A stretch of 64,000 bases of DNA, from NCBI RefSeq assembly GCF_000222025.1, contig NZ_AFQO01000007.1:1-64000 (forward strand), written 5' to 3'. Shown here piece after piece: positions 50,571 through 62,547 of this stretch. Both the position numbers and the translations under genes were made by a program. How positions within the stretch are numbered: the stretch's first letter is position 1; each line of letters begins with the position of its first letter. The notes beneath the pieces are model-generated. The model searched no databases, was not told where the DNA came from, and saw nothing but the letters and a program-made list of their open reading frames with translations. Origin of the DNA: Haemophilus haemolyticus M19501 (GTDB lineage: Bacteria; Pseudomonadota; Gammaproteobacteria; Enterobacterales; Pasteurellaceae).

Positions 50571-52186
50571 ATGTTTTCGTTATTTCATCACCCACAACTC
50601 CGCCCTCGTCATTATGTGGGCGGGGTTGTTGTCATTAGTTTCATTACTCTTTTTTATGGTGGCGCGTTAAGTTCGATCTTTGCATTGGGTGATGAATTGC
50701 AATGGCGATCTTGGTTAACGGATGATTACCTACAGCATCTGATTCTTTTCAGTTTTGGGCAAGCTTTACTTTCTACCGTTTTATCTATTTTTTTGGTCTG
50801 CTCCTCGCTCGAGCATTGTTTTATCAACCATTCTCAGGAAAAAAGTGGCTATTAAAATTAATGTCGCTGACCTTTGTTTTACCTGTTTTAGTGGCAATTT
50901 TTGGTTTGATCGGCATTTATGGTTCAAGCGGTTGGTTCGCTTGGTTTGCTAATCTTTTGGGAATGTCGTGGCAGGGACATATTTACGGACTCTCGGGTAT
51001 TTTAATTGCCCATCTTTTTTTCAATATTCCACTGGCTGCGCAACTTTTCTTACAAAGTTTGCAAAGTATCCCTTATCAGCAACGTCAGCTTGCCGCGCAA
51101 CTCAATTTACAAGGCTGGCAATTCGTGAAATTAGTGGAGTGGCCCGTTTTTCGTCAGCAATGTTTGCCTACATTCAGCTTGATTTTTATGCTTTGCTTCA
51201 CCAGTTTTACCGTTGTTCTTACGCTAGGCGGTGGGCCTCAATATACAACATTAGAAACCGCAATCTACCAAGCGATTTTATTTGAATTTGATCTGCCAAA
51301 AGCAGCACTTTTTGCCATGTTGCAATTTGTATTTTGCTTAGTTTTATTTAGCTTAACGTCGCGTTTTTCTCCCTCTAATCAAAATGGCTTGAGTAATAGT
51401 AATCCTTGGTTTGAGAAGCCTAAAAGTGCGGTCAAAATTTTCCATGTTTTTGTTTTACTTGTTTTTGTATTTTTCCTTTTTTCGCCAGTATTAAACATTC
51501 TTATCAGCGCATTGAGTTCACCAAGTTTGCTCACAGTTTGGCATAATTCTCAGCTCTGGCGTGCGTTAGGCTATTCACTTTCTATCGCGCCTTTATCTGC
51601 ATTACTTGCATTAACGATGGCTATTGCCTTGCTACTTTTATCACGCCGTTTAGAATGGTTGCATTATCAGAAAATTGCGCAATTTATTATTAATGCAGGA
51701 ATGGTGATTTTGGCAATTCCGATTTTAGTACTTGCGATGGGATTATTTTTATTATTACAAGAGCGTGACTTTTCGAATATTGATTTATTTGCCATTGTTG
51801 TATTTTGCAATGCGTTAAGTGCAATGCCTTTTGTTTTACGTATTTTGAGCGCACCTTTTCATAACAATATGCGTTATTACGAAAATCTGTGTAATAGTCT
51901 GGGAATTGTGGGTTGGCAACGTTTTTCTCTGATTGAGTGGCAAACTTTACGTGCACCATTGCGCTATGCTTTTGCTTTAGCCTTGGCGCTATCTTTAGGG
52001 GATTTTACAGCTATTGCGTTGTTCGGTAATCAAGAGTTTACTTCCCTACCGCACTTGTTATATCAGCAGCTAGGGAATTATCGTAATCAAGATGCTGCTG
52101 TCACTGCTGGGATTTTATTATTGCTTTGTGGCATATTATTTGCCTTTATTCACGCACATAGGGATGCCGATGATTTATCTAAATAA
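50571..52186 (+). pseudogene. thiP: thiamine/TPP ABC transporter permease ThiP, frameshifted at a T7 tract
   Basis: The gene reads in two frames. Residues from ATG 50571 (MFSLFHHPQLRPRHYVGG...ALLSTVLSIF) run in one frame to a stop at 50855. The rest continues in another frame from the T7 run at 50788-50794 (FGLLLARALFYQPFSGKKWLLK...) to 52186. Restoring one T gives a permease of about 538 aa, the normal ThiP length with two sets of membrane spans and EAA loops. So as read it encodes a truncated permease of about 94 aa. It may be a real mutation, a sequencing error, or slippage-corrected; the tract is a natural slippage site. It follows thiB by four bases and overlaps thiQ by 17. Confidence 0.9.
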
Positions 52187-52817
52187 TGTGATTTTGAACG
52201 ATAAAACCTTACCGATGTGCTTTAATTTGAGCGTAAATGCTGGCGAACGTGTCGCAATTATTGGCGAGAGTGGCGCGGGAAAAAGTACCTTATTGAATTT
52301 AATTGCTGGATTTGAATTTCCTCATCAAGGAGAAATTTGGTTAAACGATAAAAATTATACTCGTCGTGCACCTTACGAGCGTCCGGTTTCCATGCTATTT
52401 CAAGAAAATAATTTATTTCCTCATTTAACCGTACAGCAAAATCTTGCGTTGGGTTTAAAACCCTCTTTAAAATTAACCGCACTTGAACAGGAAAAAATTG
52501 AACAGGTCGCTTGTTCTGTAGGATTGGGCGATTATTTGCAACGTTTACCGAATTCTCTTTCAGGGGGGCAAAAACAACGAGTGGCGTTGGCGCGTTGTTT
52601 GTTGCGAGATAAACCTATCTTGTTATTAGATGAGCCTTTTTCCGCATTAGATCAGAAGCTTCGTGTAGAAATGCTAGCTTTAATTGCCAAACTTTGTGAT
52701 GAGAAACACCTAACATTGTTACTTGTTACTCACCAACCATCGGAATTAGTTGGTACGATAGATCGAGTATTGTTGGTGGAAAATGGTCAGATAAGTCAAT
52801 TGCAAAAAGAGACGTAA
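52170..52817 (+). CDS. thiQ: thiamine/TPP ABC transporter, ATP-binding protein
   Basis: A 215-aa ATPase. It has Walker [10 protein letters not shown], signature [15 protein letters not shown], Walker [13 protein letters not shown] and the switch His in VTHQPSE. The start at 52170 (MIYLNNVIL) has AGGGA upstream and matches the family; a much longer in-frame extension overlaps thiP and encodes hydrophobic residues foreign to ThiQ. It shares 17 bases with the thiP end, so it depends on thiP translation. Confidence 0.94.
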   Translation: MIYLNNVILNDKTLPMCFNLSVNAGERVAIIGESGAGKSTLLNLIAGFEFPHQGEIWLNDKNYTRRAPYERPVSMLFQENNLFPHLTVQQNLALGLKPSLKLTALEQEKIEQVACSVGLGDYLQRLPNSLSGGQKQRVALARCLLRDKPILLLDEPFSALDQKLRVEMLALIAKLCDEKHLTLLLVTHQPSELVGTIDRVLLVENGQISQLQKET

Positions 52818-52895
52818 AATTATATAGACTTTATAACCTATGAATCTATTTATGGCTATAGATACCAGCCTATAAACTGAATGAATTAAGATACA

Positions 52896-52923
52896 AAAAT
52901 GCGGTGATTATTCACCGCACTTT
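52896..52923 (+). terminator. imperfect USS-pair hairpin before bioB
   Basis: ATGCGGTGA / TCACCGCACT arms around a short loop, one of which is a mismatched uptake sequence. It lies about 80 bases after thiQ, and its T-tail is weak. It may terminate the thi operon. Confidence 0.4.
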
Positions 52924-52935
52924 CAAAGGAAAAAT

Positions 52936-53946
52936 ATGTTAACTGAAAAACTACAAATTAACTCCATTACACCACATCCAAGCGTTGAATATTGGTCTGT
53001 TTGCAAAGTTGAGGCGTTATTTGAAACGCCATTTTTGGAATTGGTTTACCGCGCTGCGCAAGTTCATCGCAAGCATTTTAATCCTCGAGTGATTCAGTTA
53101 TCCACGTTAATGTCTATCAAAACGGGTGGATGCCCAGAAGATTGTGGTTATTGCCCTCAATCAGCCCGTTATCATACAGGAGTACAAAATCAGCAGTTAT
53201 TAGATGTTGATGAGATCGTCGCGAAAGCAAAAATTGCGAAAGCGCGTGGAGCAGGGCGTTTTTGTATGGGCGCAGCTTGGCGAGGTCCTAAGCCTAAAGA
53301 TATTGAGAAAGTCACTGAAATTATTAAAGCAGTGAAATCGCTTGGCTTAGAAACTTGCGGTACCTTTGGTTTATTGCAAGATGGTATGGCAGAAGATTTA
53401 AAAGAAGCTGGTTTGGATTATTACAATCATAATCTTGATACCGCACCAGAACATTATGCAGAAGTGATTGGTACTCGTCGTTTTGATGATCGTCTTAGCA
53501 CGTTAGGAAAAGTACGCAAAGCTGGGTTAAAAGTGTGTTGTGGCGGCATTGTGGGGATGAATGAAACCCGCAAAGAACGGGCTGGATTAATCGCGAGCCT
53601 TGCAAATCTTGATCCGCAACCCGAGTCAGTACCGATTAATCAACTCGTTAAGGTTGAAGGTACACCGTTAGCCGATGCGGAAGAATTAGATTGGACAGAG
53701 TTTGTGCGAACGATTGCTGTTGCACGTATTACCATGCCAAAAAGTTATGTTCGCCTTTCTGCAGGCCGTAGTGGCATGAGTGAAGAAATGCAAGCGATGT
53801 GTTTTATGGCGGGTGCAAATTCTATTTTCTATGGCGATAAATTACTTGTCACAGGTAACCCAGAAGAAGATGGCGATCAGTTATTAATGGCAAAATTAGA
53901 TTTAGAGCCAGAAACTGCAGAAAATAAAAGGGGCTGTACTAGATAA
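52936..53946 (+). CDS. bioB: biotin synthase, C-terminus altered by IS insertion
   Basis: A 336-aa radical-SAM enzyme converting dethiobiotin to biotin. The SAM cluster motif is C-x3-C-x2-C in [13 protein letters not shown]; the second cluster ligands lie in FCMGAAW, ETCGTFG and KVCCGGI. It has the [14 protein letters not shown] segment. The IS1016-type element starts in its last codons, so the final residues RGCTR are IS-encoded. Joining the two flanks without the IS and one target copy gives ...ENKKL then stop, ending three residues earlier. The enzyme core is intact and is likely functional. Confidence 0.94.
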   Translation: MLTEKLQINSITPHPSVEYWSVCKVEALFETPFLELVYRAAQVHRKHFNPRVIQLSTLMSIKTGGCPEDCGYCPQSARYHTGVQNQQLLDVDEIVAKAKIAKARGAGRFCMGAAWRGPKPKDIEKVTEIIKAVKSLGLETCGTFGLLQDGMAEDLKEAGLDYYNHNLDTAPEHYAEVIGTRRFDDRLSTLGKVRKAGLKVCCGGIVGMNETRKERAGLIASLANLDPQPESVPINQLVKVEGTPLADAEELDWTEFVRTIAVARITMPKSYVRLSAGRSGMSEEMQAMCFMAGANSIFYGDKLLVTGNPEEDGDQLLMAKLDLEPETAENKRGCTR

Positions 53947-54597
53947 CTGGACCAAATTACCCTTAACTAATTGTTTTAAAATGGAAATTTGAGATTTTAT
54001 TTCACTATTGTTAAAACGCCATTCACATTCCTTTAAATATAGCTCAAAATGCTCTTTGGGAATGCCATTAAACTTCCGTAAATGGCGTTTTGCTTGATTC
54101 CAAAAATTCTCAATTCCGTTTATGTGGTTGTGATTTTCAGCAAAATGCGTGCTGTGATTAATGCGAAAATGGCTAAATTCACTGACATCAAGCACATCAT
54201 AACTACGAAAGGTATCCGTGTACACAATGCTATCAGGATTAACTTTCTCTCGGATAATTGGCAATAATGTTGCTGATTGCGCATTAGGGACAACGACGGT
54301 ATAAACCTTGGCATTTCGTTTGAGAAGCCCGAATACCGCGACTTTTCCCACGGCACCGTGACCTCGTTTGCCTTTTCGAGTACCGCCGAAATAGCTTTCA
54401 TCGGCTTCAATCTCGCCTTCAAACATTTCCAAATGTGGGCTTGTTTGATAGATGAGTAAGAGTAATCGATGAAAGTAATAAGCGGCTGTATTTTTGTTTA
54501 CATTAACCAATTCACTGGCTGTTCTTGCTGTGACACCTGCGACAAACAGTTCAATGAGTTTATTTTGTTTATGCTGACTTAAGCGACTTTTTCTCAT
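53902..54597 (-). CDS. IS1016-type transposase (ISXO2-like DDE)
   Basis: A 231-aa transposase. It has an N-terminal helical DNA-binding part ([18 protein letters not shown]...[17 protein letters not shown]), then the catalytic motifs [18 protein letters not shown] and [20 protein letters not shown] of the ISXO2-like family. The frame runs through the left inverted repeat and ends 28 bases outside the element, within bioB on the antisense strand, so its last residues (about PFIFCSFWL) are host-encoded. Otherwise intact. Confidence 0.93.
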   Translation of the reverse strand: MRKSRLSQHKQNKLIELFVAGVTARTASELVNVNKNTAAYYFHRLLLLIYQTSPHLEMFEGEIEADESYFGGTRKGKRGHGAVGKVAVFGLLKRNAKVYTVVVPNAQSATLLPIIREKVNPDSIVYTDTFRSYDVLDVSEFSHFRINHSTHFAENHNHINGIENFWNQAKRHLRKFNGIPKEHFELYLKECEWRFNNSEIKSQISILKQLVKGNLVQLSSTAPFIFCSFWL

Positions 54598-54648
54598 TGG
54601 TTTATTCTAACTTAAATGGGATTTTTAGTCGTTATCTAGTACAGCCCC
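53930..54648. mobile_element. IS1016-type insertion sequence (IS1595 family)
   Basis: A 719-bp element bounded by perfect 18-bp terminal inverted repeats GGGGCTGTACTAGATAAC (53930-53947 and 54631-54648). It is flanked by an exact 8-bp target duplication AAATAAAA (53922-53929 and 54649-54656). It carries one transposase gene on the minus strand. Size, ends and transposase fit IS1016, known in Haemophilus. The intact ends and duplication indicate a recent insertion. Confidence 0.95.
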
Positions 54649-54746
54649 AAATAAAAAGTTGTAGTTTGTGTTAGATAGCTGAGAAATTAAGTATTAATCT
54701 ATTCCTTTCTTTATCTCATATCTCATAATAATTTTCAATAGATAAT

Positions 54747-54779
54747 AAAAAAGCTCCTTGACTGTCAAGGAGCTTTTTA
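54747..54779 (-). terminator. tktA terminator
   Basis: A strong stem (AAAAGCTCCTTGA / TCAAGGAGCTTTT) with a 3-base loop and flanking A and T tracts, just after tktA on the minus strand. Confidence 0.9.
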
Positions 54780-54787
54780 TATGAATC

Positions 54788-56785
54788 TTAAAGAATTTCT
54801 TTAGCTTTCGCTACCACGTTTTCAACAGTGAAACCAAAGAGTTTGAATAATTGATCCGCAGGTGCTGATTCGCCAAAGCTGTTCATGCCTACTACACGAC
54901 CTTCAAAACCAACGTATTTATACCAGAAGTCTGCAATACCCGCTTCAATCGCAACACGTTTGGTTACAGCTGCAGGTAATACGCTTTCACGGTATGCTTC
55001 GTCTTGTTTATCAAAACGGTTTGTACTTGGCATTGAAACAACGCGTACTTTTTTACCTTCTGCACTTAATGCTTCAGCCGCTTTCACCGCTAATTCTACT
55101 TCAGAACCTGTTGCAATGAAGATTAACTCAGGTGTGCCTTCGCAGTCTTTTAATACATAAGCACCACGTTTAACGGCATCTAATTGTGCAGAAGTGCGGT
55201 CCATTTGTGCTAAGTTTTGGCGGGTAAAGATCAACGTACTTGGGCCATCTTGACGTTCAACCGCTTGTTGCCATGCAATGGCTGATTCCACTTGGTCACA
55301 CGGACGCCATGTTTCAAGGTTTGGAATTAAGCGTAGTGATGCAGTTTGCTCAACTGGTTGGTGAGTTGGGCCGTCTTCGCCTAAACCGATAGAGTCGTGA
55401 GTATAAACGAATAATGAGCGTTGTTTCATTAATGAAGCCATACGCACCGCATTGTGTGCATATTCGTAGAACATTAAGAAGGTTGCGCCGTAAGGAATGA
55501 AACCTCCGTGTAAAGCAATACCGTTCATAATGGCAGACATACCAAATTCACGCACACCGTAGTTAAGGTAATTACCACCTACATTTTCGTGTGCACGAAT
55601 TGGTTTAGAACCGCTCCATAATGTTAAGTTAGAGCTTGCTAAGTCTGCAGAACCACCTAAGAATTCAGGTAACACATGAGCATATGCTTCGATTGCATTT
55701 TGTGATGCTTTACGGCTTGCAATGCTCGCTGGGTTCGCTTGTAATTTTTCAATGAACGCTTTAGATTCTGCAGCCCAATTTGCTGGTAATTCACCGTTTA
55801 CACGACGTGTAAATTCTGCAGCAAGTTCTGGATATGCTTTAGCATAAGCGGCAAATTTTTCTACCCAAGATTTTTCTGCTGCAGCACCTTTTTCTTTCGC
55901 AGACCATTCAGCATAGTATTCAGCTGGAATTTCAAATGGCGCATATTCCCAACCAAGTACTTTGCGGGTTAATGCGATTTCTTCATCACCTAATGGTGCA
56001 CCGTGACAATCATGTGACGCTGATTTATTTGGTGAACCGAAACCGATAATGGTTTTACAAATAATTAACGTTGGTTTTTCTTTTTCTGATTGTGCAAGTA
56101 CAACAGCCTGACGAATTTGTTCAGCATCATGGCCATCCACATTACGGATTACTTGCCAGCCATAAGCTTCAAAGCGTGCAGCGGTATCATCACTGAACCA
56201 ACCATCTACATGACCATCAATGGAAATGTTGTTGTCATCGTAGAATGCGATTAATTTACCTAGACCTAAGGTTCCCGCTAAAGAGCAGGCTTCGTGAGAA
56301 ATCCCTTCCATTAAACAACCATCGCCTAGGAATACATAGGTGTGGTGATCAACGATTTCATGACCTTCACGGTTAAATTGGCCCGCTAAGGTTTTTTCAG
56401 CAATCGCCATACCCACTGCATTAGTGATACCTTGACCTAACGGACCAGTCGTGGTTTCAACACCAGGGGCATAACCATATTCTGGGTGACCTGGGGTTTT
56501 AGAATGTAATTGACGGAATTGTTTTAAATCTTCGATAGAAAGATCATAGCCAGTTAAATGTAAAAGACTATAAATCAACATAGAACCATGGCCGTTAGAA
56601 AGTACAAAACGATCTCGGTCGGCCCATTTAGGATTGGTTGGATTGTGTTTTAAAAAGTCGCGCCATAATACTTCAGCGATATCCGCCATTCCCATTGGTG
56701 CACCAGGGTGACCTGATTTAGCTTTTTGCACAGCATCCATTGATAAGAAACGAATTGCATTGGCTAATTGTCTACGAGTTGCCAT
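54788..56785 (-). CDS. tktA: transketolase
   Basis: A 665-aa TPP enzyme of the pentose phosphate pathway. It has [18 protein letters not shown] near the N-terminus, the TPP motif [14 protein letters not shown]...FYDDNN, and the transketolase signature [19 protein letters not shown] with [16 protein letters not shown]. Full length. Its use of TPP links it to the thiamine uptake genes nearby, though they are not co-transcribed. The promoter should lie in the 110-base gap toward the SMP gene. Confidence 0.97.
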   Translation of the reverse strand: MATRRQLANAIRFLSMDAVQKAKSGHPGAPMGMADIAEVLWRDFLKHNPTNPKWADRDRFVLSNGHGSMLIYSLLHLTGYDLSIEDLKQFRQLHSKTPGHPEYGYAPGVETTTGPLGQGITNAVGMAIAEKTLAGQFNREGHEIVDHHTYVFLGDGCLMEGISHEACSLAGTLGLGKLIAFYDDNNISIDGHVDGWFSDDTAARFEAYGWQVIRNVDGHDAEQIRQAVVLAQSEKEKPTLIICKTIIGFGSPNKSASHDCHGAPLGDEEIALTRKVLGWEYAPFEIPAEYYAEWSAKEKGAAAEKSWVEKFAAYAKAYPELAAEFTRRVNGELPANWAAESKAFIEKLQANPASIASRKASQNAIEAYAHVLPEFLGGSADLASSNLTLWSGSKPIRAHENVGGNYLNYGVREFGMSAIMNGIALHGGFIPYGATFLMFYEYAHNAVRMASLMKQRSLFVYTHDSIGLGEDGPTHQPVEQTASLRLIPNLETWRPCDQVESAIAWQQAVERQDGPSTLIFTRQNLAQMDRTSAQLDAVKRGAYVLKDCEGTPELIFIATGSEVELAVKAAEALSAEGKKVRVVSMPSTNRFDKQDEAYRESVLPAAVTKRVAIEAGIADFWYKYVGFEGRVVGMNSFGESAPADQLFKLFGFTVENVVAKAKEIL

Positions 56786-56896
56786 TTTGTTCTCCTGTTA
56801 TAATTCGCTTTGAAAAAATAATCTTGCGCATTCTACCTTATTTCTGAAGGAAATTTAGAAAAAATCCGCACTCAATTTAATAGTTTGTGACAATAA

Positions 56897-57535
56897 TCAA
56901 ATTCTACGGCGACGCTGGTGAAAACGCGTGCTACTCGATTTTACTTTCAAATTTACCGTACTTTTTTTCTCTTTGGATTTGCGGTAAGTCCGTCGATAGT
57001 GATTTAAAAAATAATGAATAGAGCTTGCCATCACCGCGCCAAGTAAAAATACAATAATGAGTTCACCATATAATTGGTGAAAAATTTGATTAATTTTTGA
57101 TTGGTTAGATTGCGTATATTGGGCATCAATGGTGACACGTAAAAATCCTTTAATGCCGCTTTGGGCGTAAAGTGGCTCTACAATTTGTTGATTGTTTGCA
57201 TCGGGTGAATTGCGCATTTCGCGACTTTGAGCCAGTAATTTTCCTTCGCCATCATATAAGCTGGCATCTAAAATAAAGACTTCTTTGACTATTTGATCAA
57301 GATTGTCCGTTAATTGCTCTGTTTTAGCATTATTTGTGAGTAAAACTGAAAATAAATTGGCTTGTTGACGAACCAAAATATGTGAGATGTTCGCCACTTG
57401 GTTTACGCTAGCAAATTGTGAACTCAGCTTAAATTGCTTCACACCAAATAAGATAACGCTAAGTGCAGTTAGGCTTAGCACAATAATCGTTGCAAGCATG
57501 GTTGATTTGATTAGTTTTTCTTTAATTATTTGCAC
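56897..57535 (-). CDS. SMP-family membrane protein (YtjB-like)
   Basis: A 212-aa protein with one membrane span near the N-terminus (about residues 11-30), a periplasmic domain of about 120 residues, and a second span (about 157-178) followed by a strongly basic tail ending FHQRRRRI. It matches the SMP_2/YtjB family by layout and by its position divergent from serB, as in E. coli. The role is unclear. Confidence 0.8.
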   Translation of the reverse strand: MQIIKEKLIKSTMLATIIVLSLTALSVILFGVKQFKLSSQFASVNQVANISHILVRQQANLFSVLLTNNAKTEQLTDNLDQIVKEVFILDASLYDGEGKLLAQSREMRNSPDANNQQIVEPLYAQSGIKGFLRVTIDAQYTQSNQSKINQIFHQLYGELIIVFLLGAVMASSIHYFLNHYRRTYRKSKEKKSTVNLKVKSSSTRFHQRRRRI

Positions 57536-57591
57536 TTTTTCAACTCACATCGGTTAAAATCTTTTCAGTCGCCACAATTTACAGGATTTTT

Positions 57592-59045
<1,454 letters not shown>

Positions 59046-59056
59046 TTTTCAAATAA

Positions 59057-59132
59057 GGGCGAAATGTTGCCATAGTTTTTTGATAAAACTTGACGAACAC
59101 CGCTTTCAAGCGTAACATTCGCCCGATTTTTT
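59057..59132 (+). terminator. branched hairpin after yajQ
   Basis: GGGCGA-ATGTT (one bulged A) pairs with AACATTCGCCC, enclosing two small hairpins, and is followed by GATTTTTT. It resembles a terminator but has a long interior. It also contains the likely corA promoter. Confidence 0.55.
59090..59118 (+). promoter_or_regulatory. possible corA promoter
   Basis: TTGACG, a 17-base spacer and TAACAT lie inside the branched hairpin after yajQ. It predicts a transcript starting near 59125, giving a corA leader of about 215 bases. Confidence 0.45.
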
Positions 59133-59151
59133 AACGAGAAGGACACACACT

Positions 59152-59187
59152 TTGGACAGTCATAGTCGATACCGAATATCGCTCTAG
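59152..59187 (+). other. possible short leader peptide frame before corA
   Basis: A TTG frame of 11 codons plus stop (encoding MDSHSRYRISL) follows AAGGA by 8 bases. It begins about 30 bases into the predicted corA leader. Salmonella corA has a regulatory leader frame, so a similar role is possible. The evidence is only position and the ribosome-binding site. Confidence 0.3.
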
Positions 59188-59340
59188 ACGCCCGCCTTTT
59201 TATTATCGGCGCGCGTTCGCCGGTAAATTTACCGTTGTTTCGGCATCTCTTAACGAAAACTTTGCGATTTTTCCCCGCACTTTCGTTTCTTCTTTAATTT
59301 GTTCACTGTTAGCTGTTCATAATCCTATAAGGAGTATGAA

Positions 59341-60288
59341 ATGATCAACGCGTTTGCTATCAATGATTCCCGCTTGGTTCGCATTGACGAAGACCAAACC
59401 GATCTCAATACTGCCATTTGGCTTGATTTACTTGAGCCGACAGGCGAAGAGCGTGAAATGCTACAAGAAGGCTTAGGCCAGAGCTTAGCATCTTTTCTAG
59501 AATTGGAAGATATTGAAGCTTCCGCCCGTTTCTTTGAAGACGAAGATGGTCTACACCTTCACTCATTTTTTTATTGCGAAGATGAAGACAATTATGCTGA
59601 TTTAGCGAGCGTCGCTTTTACTATTCGTGATGGCCGTTTATTTACGTTGCGTGATCGCGAGCTACCAGCATTCCGTTTATATCGTATGCGTTCACGTAGC
59701 CAGCGCTTGTTAGAATGTAATTCCTATGAAGTTTTATTGGATTTATTTGAAACGAAAATTGAGCAATTAGCGGACGTGATTGAAAATGTTTATGCAGATT
59801 TGGAAGAGTTGAGTCGCGTTATTTTAAACGGAAAACAAGATGAAGCCTTTGATGAGGCATTAAATACGCTCACGGAACAAGAAGATACGAGCTCAAAAGT
59901 TCGTTTGTGTTTGATGGATACCCAACGTGCACTAGGTTTCTTGGTTCGCAAAACGCGCTTACCAACAAACCAGTTAGAACAAGCACGAGAAATCTTACGA
60001 GATATTGAATCTTTGCAACCGCATAATGAATCATTGTTCCAAAAAGTGAACTTTTTAATGCAAGCTGCAATGGGTTACATCAATATTGAACAGAACAAAA
60101 TTATGAAATTCTTCTCAGTTGTTTCTGTGATGTTCCTTCCTGCAACATTAGTTGCATCCACTTATGGTATGAACTTTGATTTTATGCCTGAATTACATTT
60201 TAAATATGGTTATCCAATGGCAATTGGGTTAATGATCGCCGCAGCATTGACACCATATATTTATTTTAGAAGAAAAGGATGGTTATGA
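59341..60288 (+). CDS. corA: magnesium/cobalt transporter CorA
   Basis: A 315-aa CorA channel with a long cytoplasmic N-terminal domain, the pore motif [11 protein letters not shown] between two C-terminal membrane spans, and a basic end (YFRRKGWL). It forms pentamers in the inner membrane for Mg2+ uptake. AAGGAG lies upstream of the ATG. It has a leader of unusual length (59125-59340). Its stop codon overlaps the yggT start. Confidence 0.96.
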   Translation: MINAFAINDSRLVRIDEDQTDLNTAIWLDLLEPTGEEREMLQEGLGQSLASFLELEDIEASARFFEDEDGLHLHSFFYCEDEDNYADLASVAFTIRDGRLFTLRDRELPAFRLYRMRSRSQRLLECNSYEVLLDLFETKIEQLADVIENVYADLEELSRVILNGKQDEAFDEALNTLTEQEDTSSKVRLCLMDTQRALGFLVRKTRLPTNQLEQAREILRDIESLQPHNESLFQKVNFLMQAAMGYINIEQNKIMKFFSVVSVMFLPATLVASTYGMNFDFMPELHFKYGYPMAIGLMIAAALTPYIYFRRKGWL

Positions 60289-60833
60289 TGGAATTATCCC
60301 AAACCGCATTATTTATCGGGTCAATTATTAATCTTTACGCACTTGTATTGATCTTACGAGCTTGGTTACAGTTTGCTCGAGTGGATTATTACAACCCTGT
60401 TTCGACATTTGCAGTCAAAATGACTGATCCAGTATTAAAACCTCTGCGTAAAATTGCGCCTACTGTAAAAAATATTGATACTTCTGCTTTACTGTTAGTA
60501 TTTATTATCGGTATGTTGAAAGGTATTATTTATTTTGGTTTATCAGTAAATGTACTCTTAGTATTGGGTGTGTTAACTATATTGAAAAGCATTGGTTTAG
60601 CCATTTTTTATGTGCTTTTTATTGGGGCTGTTTTAAGTTGGTTTAATCGTGGAAATAGTCCTGTGATTTATGCGTTTTATCAACTCTCAGAACCACTTTT
60701 AAGACCTATCCGTCGATTCCTACCAACATTAGGTATGATTGATTTTTCTCCTATGGTCATCGTATTTATCTTATTGTTCTTAAATAACCTAATGCTTGAT
60801 ATGTTAGGTGGACTTTGGATGATTGCTGGTTAG
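60285..60833 (+). CDS. yggT: YggT family membrane protein
   Basis: A 182-aa protein with two YggT repeats, each with two membrane spans and the motif YNPVSTF...VLKPLRK or [21 protein letters not shown]. The family's role is unknown, possibly in membrane or osmotic homeostasis. Starts at 60285 and 60288 are tandem ATGs; both follow AAGGA. The first overlaps the corA stop as ATGA, suggesting coupling. Confidence 0.87.
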   Translation: MMELSQTALFIGSIINLYALVLILRAWLQFARVDYYNPVSTFAVKMTDPVLKPLRKIAPTVKNIDTSALLLVFIIGMLKGIIYFGLSVNVLLVLGVLTILKSIGLAIFYVLFIGAVLSWFNRGNSPVIYAFYQLSEPLLRPIRRFLPTLGMIDFSPMVIVFILLFLNNLMLDMLGGLWMIAG

Positions 60834-60861
60834 AGACCAATAGGTTATTTCAAACAAGAAA

Positions 60862-60887
60862 AAAGGCGTATTTATTAATACGCCTTT
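60862..60887. terminator. terminator between yggT and nrfD
   Basis: AAAGGCGTATT / AATACGCCTTT stem with a 4-base loop between convergent genes, usable in both directions. Confidence 0.85.
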
Positions 60888-60907
60888 CTTATACACATAA
60901 TTCTGAT

Positions 60908-61873
60908 TTATACTACTGTTAATTGTCCCGCATATAAAACAAAGAAACGTAAACAGAATACCCCAATTAAGTCAAAAATAGACACCAAGATAATAAAGTT
61001 ACGGTTGTATTTTAAACGGTCATTAACAAACATATTGGCGATTAATGGGATCAAGATACCAATAAAGAATACCCCAATCCAGAATACCGCACCCCAGAAA
61101 CCAGATAATGCATTATGTAACGCAACTGTTTTTTGGCCGCCACCAAAATGTAAGCCAACGAAGAAACATACAAGCAAACCAAGCTCTGTCACCATAATTG
61201 GTACTTCAAATTTGTGGATGAAGTGCGATTCGTGAGAATCACCTTTTAATTTTCCTGCAATCAAGATAATTAAGAAGGTTGCAGCAATACCAGATGATGT
61301 ACCAGAAGCTAAGAATAATGCCGGTAATACTGGATTATTCAACATTGGATAGCTGATCAATGCAGAAAGTAAGAACCCTGTGTATGCACCAAGCACTGCA
61401 GCCAATACGAAAAGAACAACTTCGACTGGACTTGCAATACGTTCTGCAATACCGATGAGTTTCATCACAAATTGCAGTTTTGGCATAAAGCGATTAATTA
61501 ATGCTTCGATTTCTTTTTTGAAAATCACCACTCCCCAAATCACTAAAAACAACATATAGATTTGGAATAGCATGACCCCCATCGACATTACGGAGTTAAA
61601 TTGATAGTTAAACATCAATTTCCAGAATGTCCAAGGTCGAGCCAAGTGGAAAATTAATAGCGTTAAACCAATTAATGTTGGTACAGACCCTAAAATTACC
61701 CCAGATCGAATAATCCAGTTTTGGCTTAGATTTTCTATTTTATTGCTGCGTTTATACGCAATTGCTAACTGTACCGCACCAGATGAGATCCCCAATAAGA
61801 ACAAGTAGATCGCAATGGTAGAATCCCACACTAGATTAGGCGTATGAAATGGAACTGGATAATCTAATGTCAT
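60908..61873 (-). CDS. nrfD: formate-dependent nitrite reductase, membrane subunit NrfD
   Basis: A 321-aa integral membrane protein with about eight spans (NrfD/PsrC family), which transfers electrons from menaquinol to NrfC. It starts MTLDYPVPFHTPNLVWDSTIAIYLFLLGIS. Its start overlaps the nrfC stop by four bases. Last gene of the nrfABCD unit. Confidence 0.95.
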   Translation of the reverse strand: MTLDYPVPFHTPNLVWDSTIAIYLFLLGISSGAVQLAIAYKRSNKIENLSQNWIIRSGVILGSVPTLIGLTLLIFHLARPWTFWKLMFNYQFNSVMSMGVMLFQIYMLFLVIWGVVIFKKEIEALINRFMPKLQFVMKLIGIAERIASPVEVVLFVLAAVLGAYTGFLLSALISYPMLNNPVLPALFLASGTSSGIAATFLIILIAGKLKGDSHESHFIHKFEVPIMVTELGLLVCFFVGLHFGGGQKTVALHNALSGFWGAVFWIGVFFIGILIPLIANMFVNDRLKYNRNFIILVSIFDLIGVFCLRFFVLYAGQLTVV

Positions 61874-62547
61874 CTTCTAGGCTCCCCATGTTGGAATGGA
61901 ATGTGGTACAAGTTTGGCTGTGTACCTAGTTCCACTTTAGTGCGATAAACTGGTTTTTCTTTCACTTTACGTGAAACTGCACTTGTTGGATCATTCATAT
62001 CCCCAAAGGTTAATGCTTTGGTTGGGCAAGCTTCCACACAAGCTGGTTGTTTACCATTAGCTAAATTTGTATCGCGGCAGAAGTTACATTTATCTGCGGT
62101 ACGATGTACTGGATGAATAAAACGTACACGATATGGGCAAACTGCTATACAGTATTGGCAGCCTACACACAAATCTTTATGTACATCTACAATGCCAGTC
62201 TCTTTATCAATAAAAGATGCACCAGTTGGACAAACTGCTACGCAAGGTGCATTTGTACAATGTTGGCAAGATTGACGGAAGAACTCATATTCCTGATTTG
62301 GAAATTCACCGTAAGGTTCACTGCGTAGAATCTCTAAGCGAGAAACGCCTTCTGGCACTTGGTTTACATCACGGCATGCATCCATACAGGCTGTACAGCC
62401 GATACACGAATTTTCATCGTGTATCATTGCGTAACGTTTAGGTTTATCCGCCTTGTCTTCTTTCGCAAAAGAAGGTAAAGATGTTCCCGTCATAAGGATC
62501 ACTGCCCCCATGCCGGAAACAAAGTTTCGGCGTGAGCAGGCTGTCAT
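61870..62547 (-). CDS. nrfC: nitrite reductase iron-sulfur protein NrfC
   Basis: A 225-aa periplasmic protein with a Tat signal (SRRNFVSGMGAV) and four [4Fe-4S] motifs, with CIGCTACMDACR, CQHCTNAPCVAVCP, CVGCQYCIAVCP and CNFC...ACVEACP. It passes electrons from NrfD toward NrfB. It overlaps nrfB and nrfD by four bases each. Confidence 0.95.
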   Translation of the reverse strand: MTACSRRNFVSGMGAVILMTGTSLPSFAKEDKADKPKRYAMIHDENSCIGCTACMDACRDVNQVPEGVSRLEILRSEPYGEFPNQEYEFFRQSCQHCTNAPCVAVCPTGASFIDKETGIVDVHKDLCVGCQYCIAVCPYRVRFIHPVHRTADKCNFCRDTNLANGKQPACVEACPTKALTFGDMNDPTSAVSRKVKEKPVYRTKVELGTQPNLYHIPFQHGEPRR

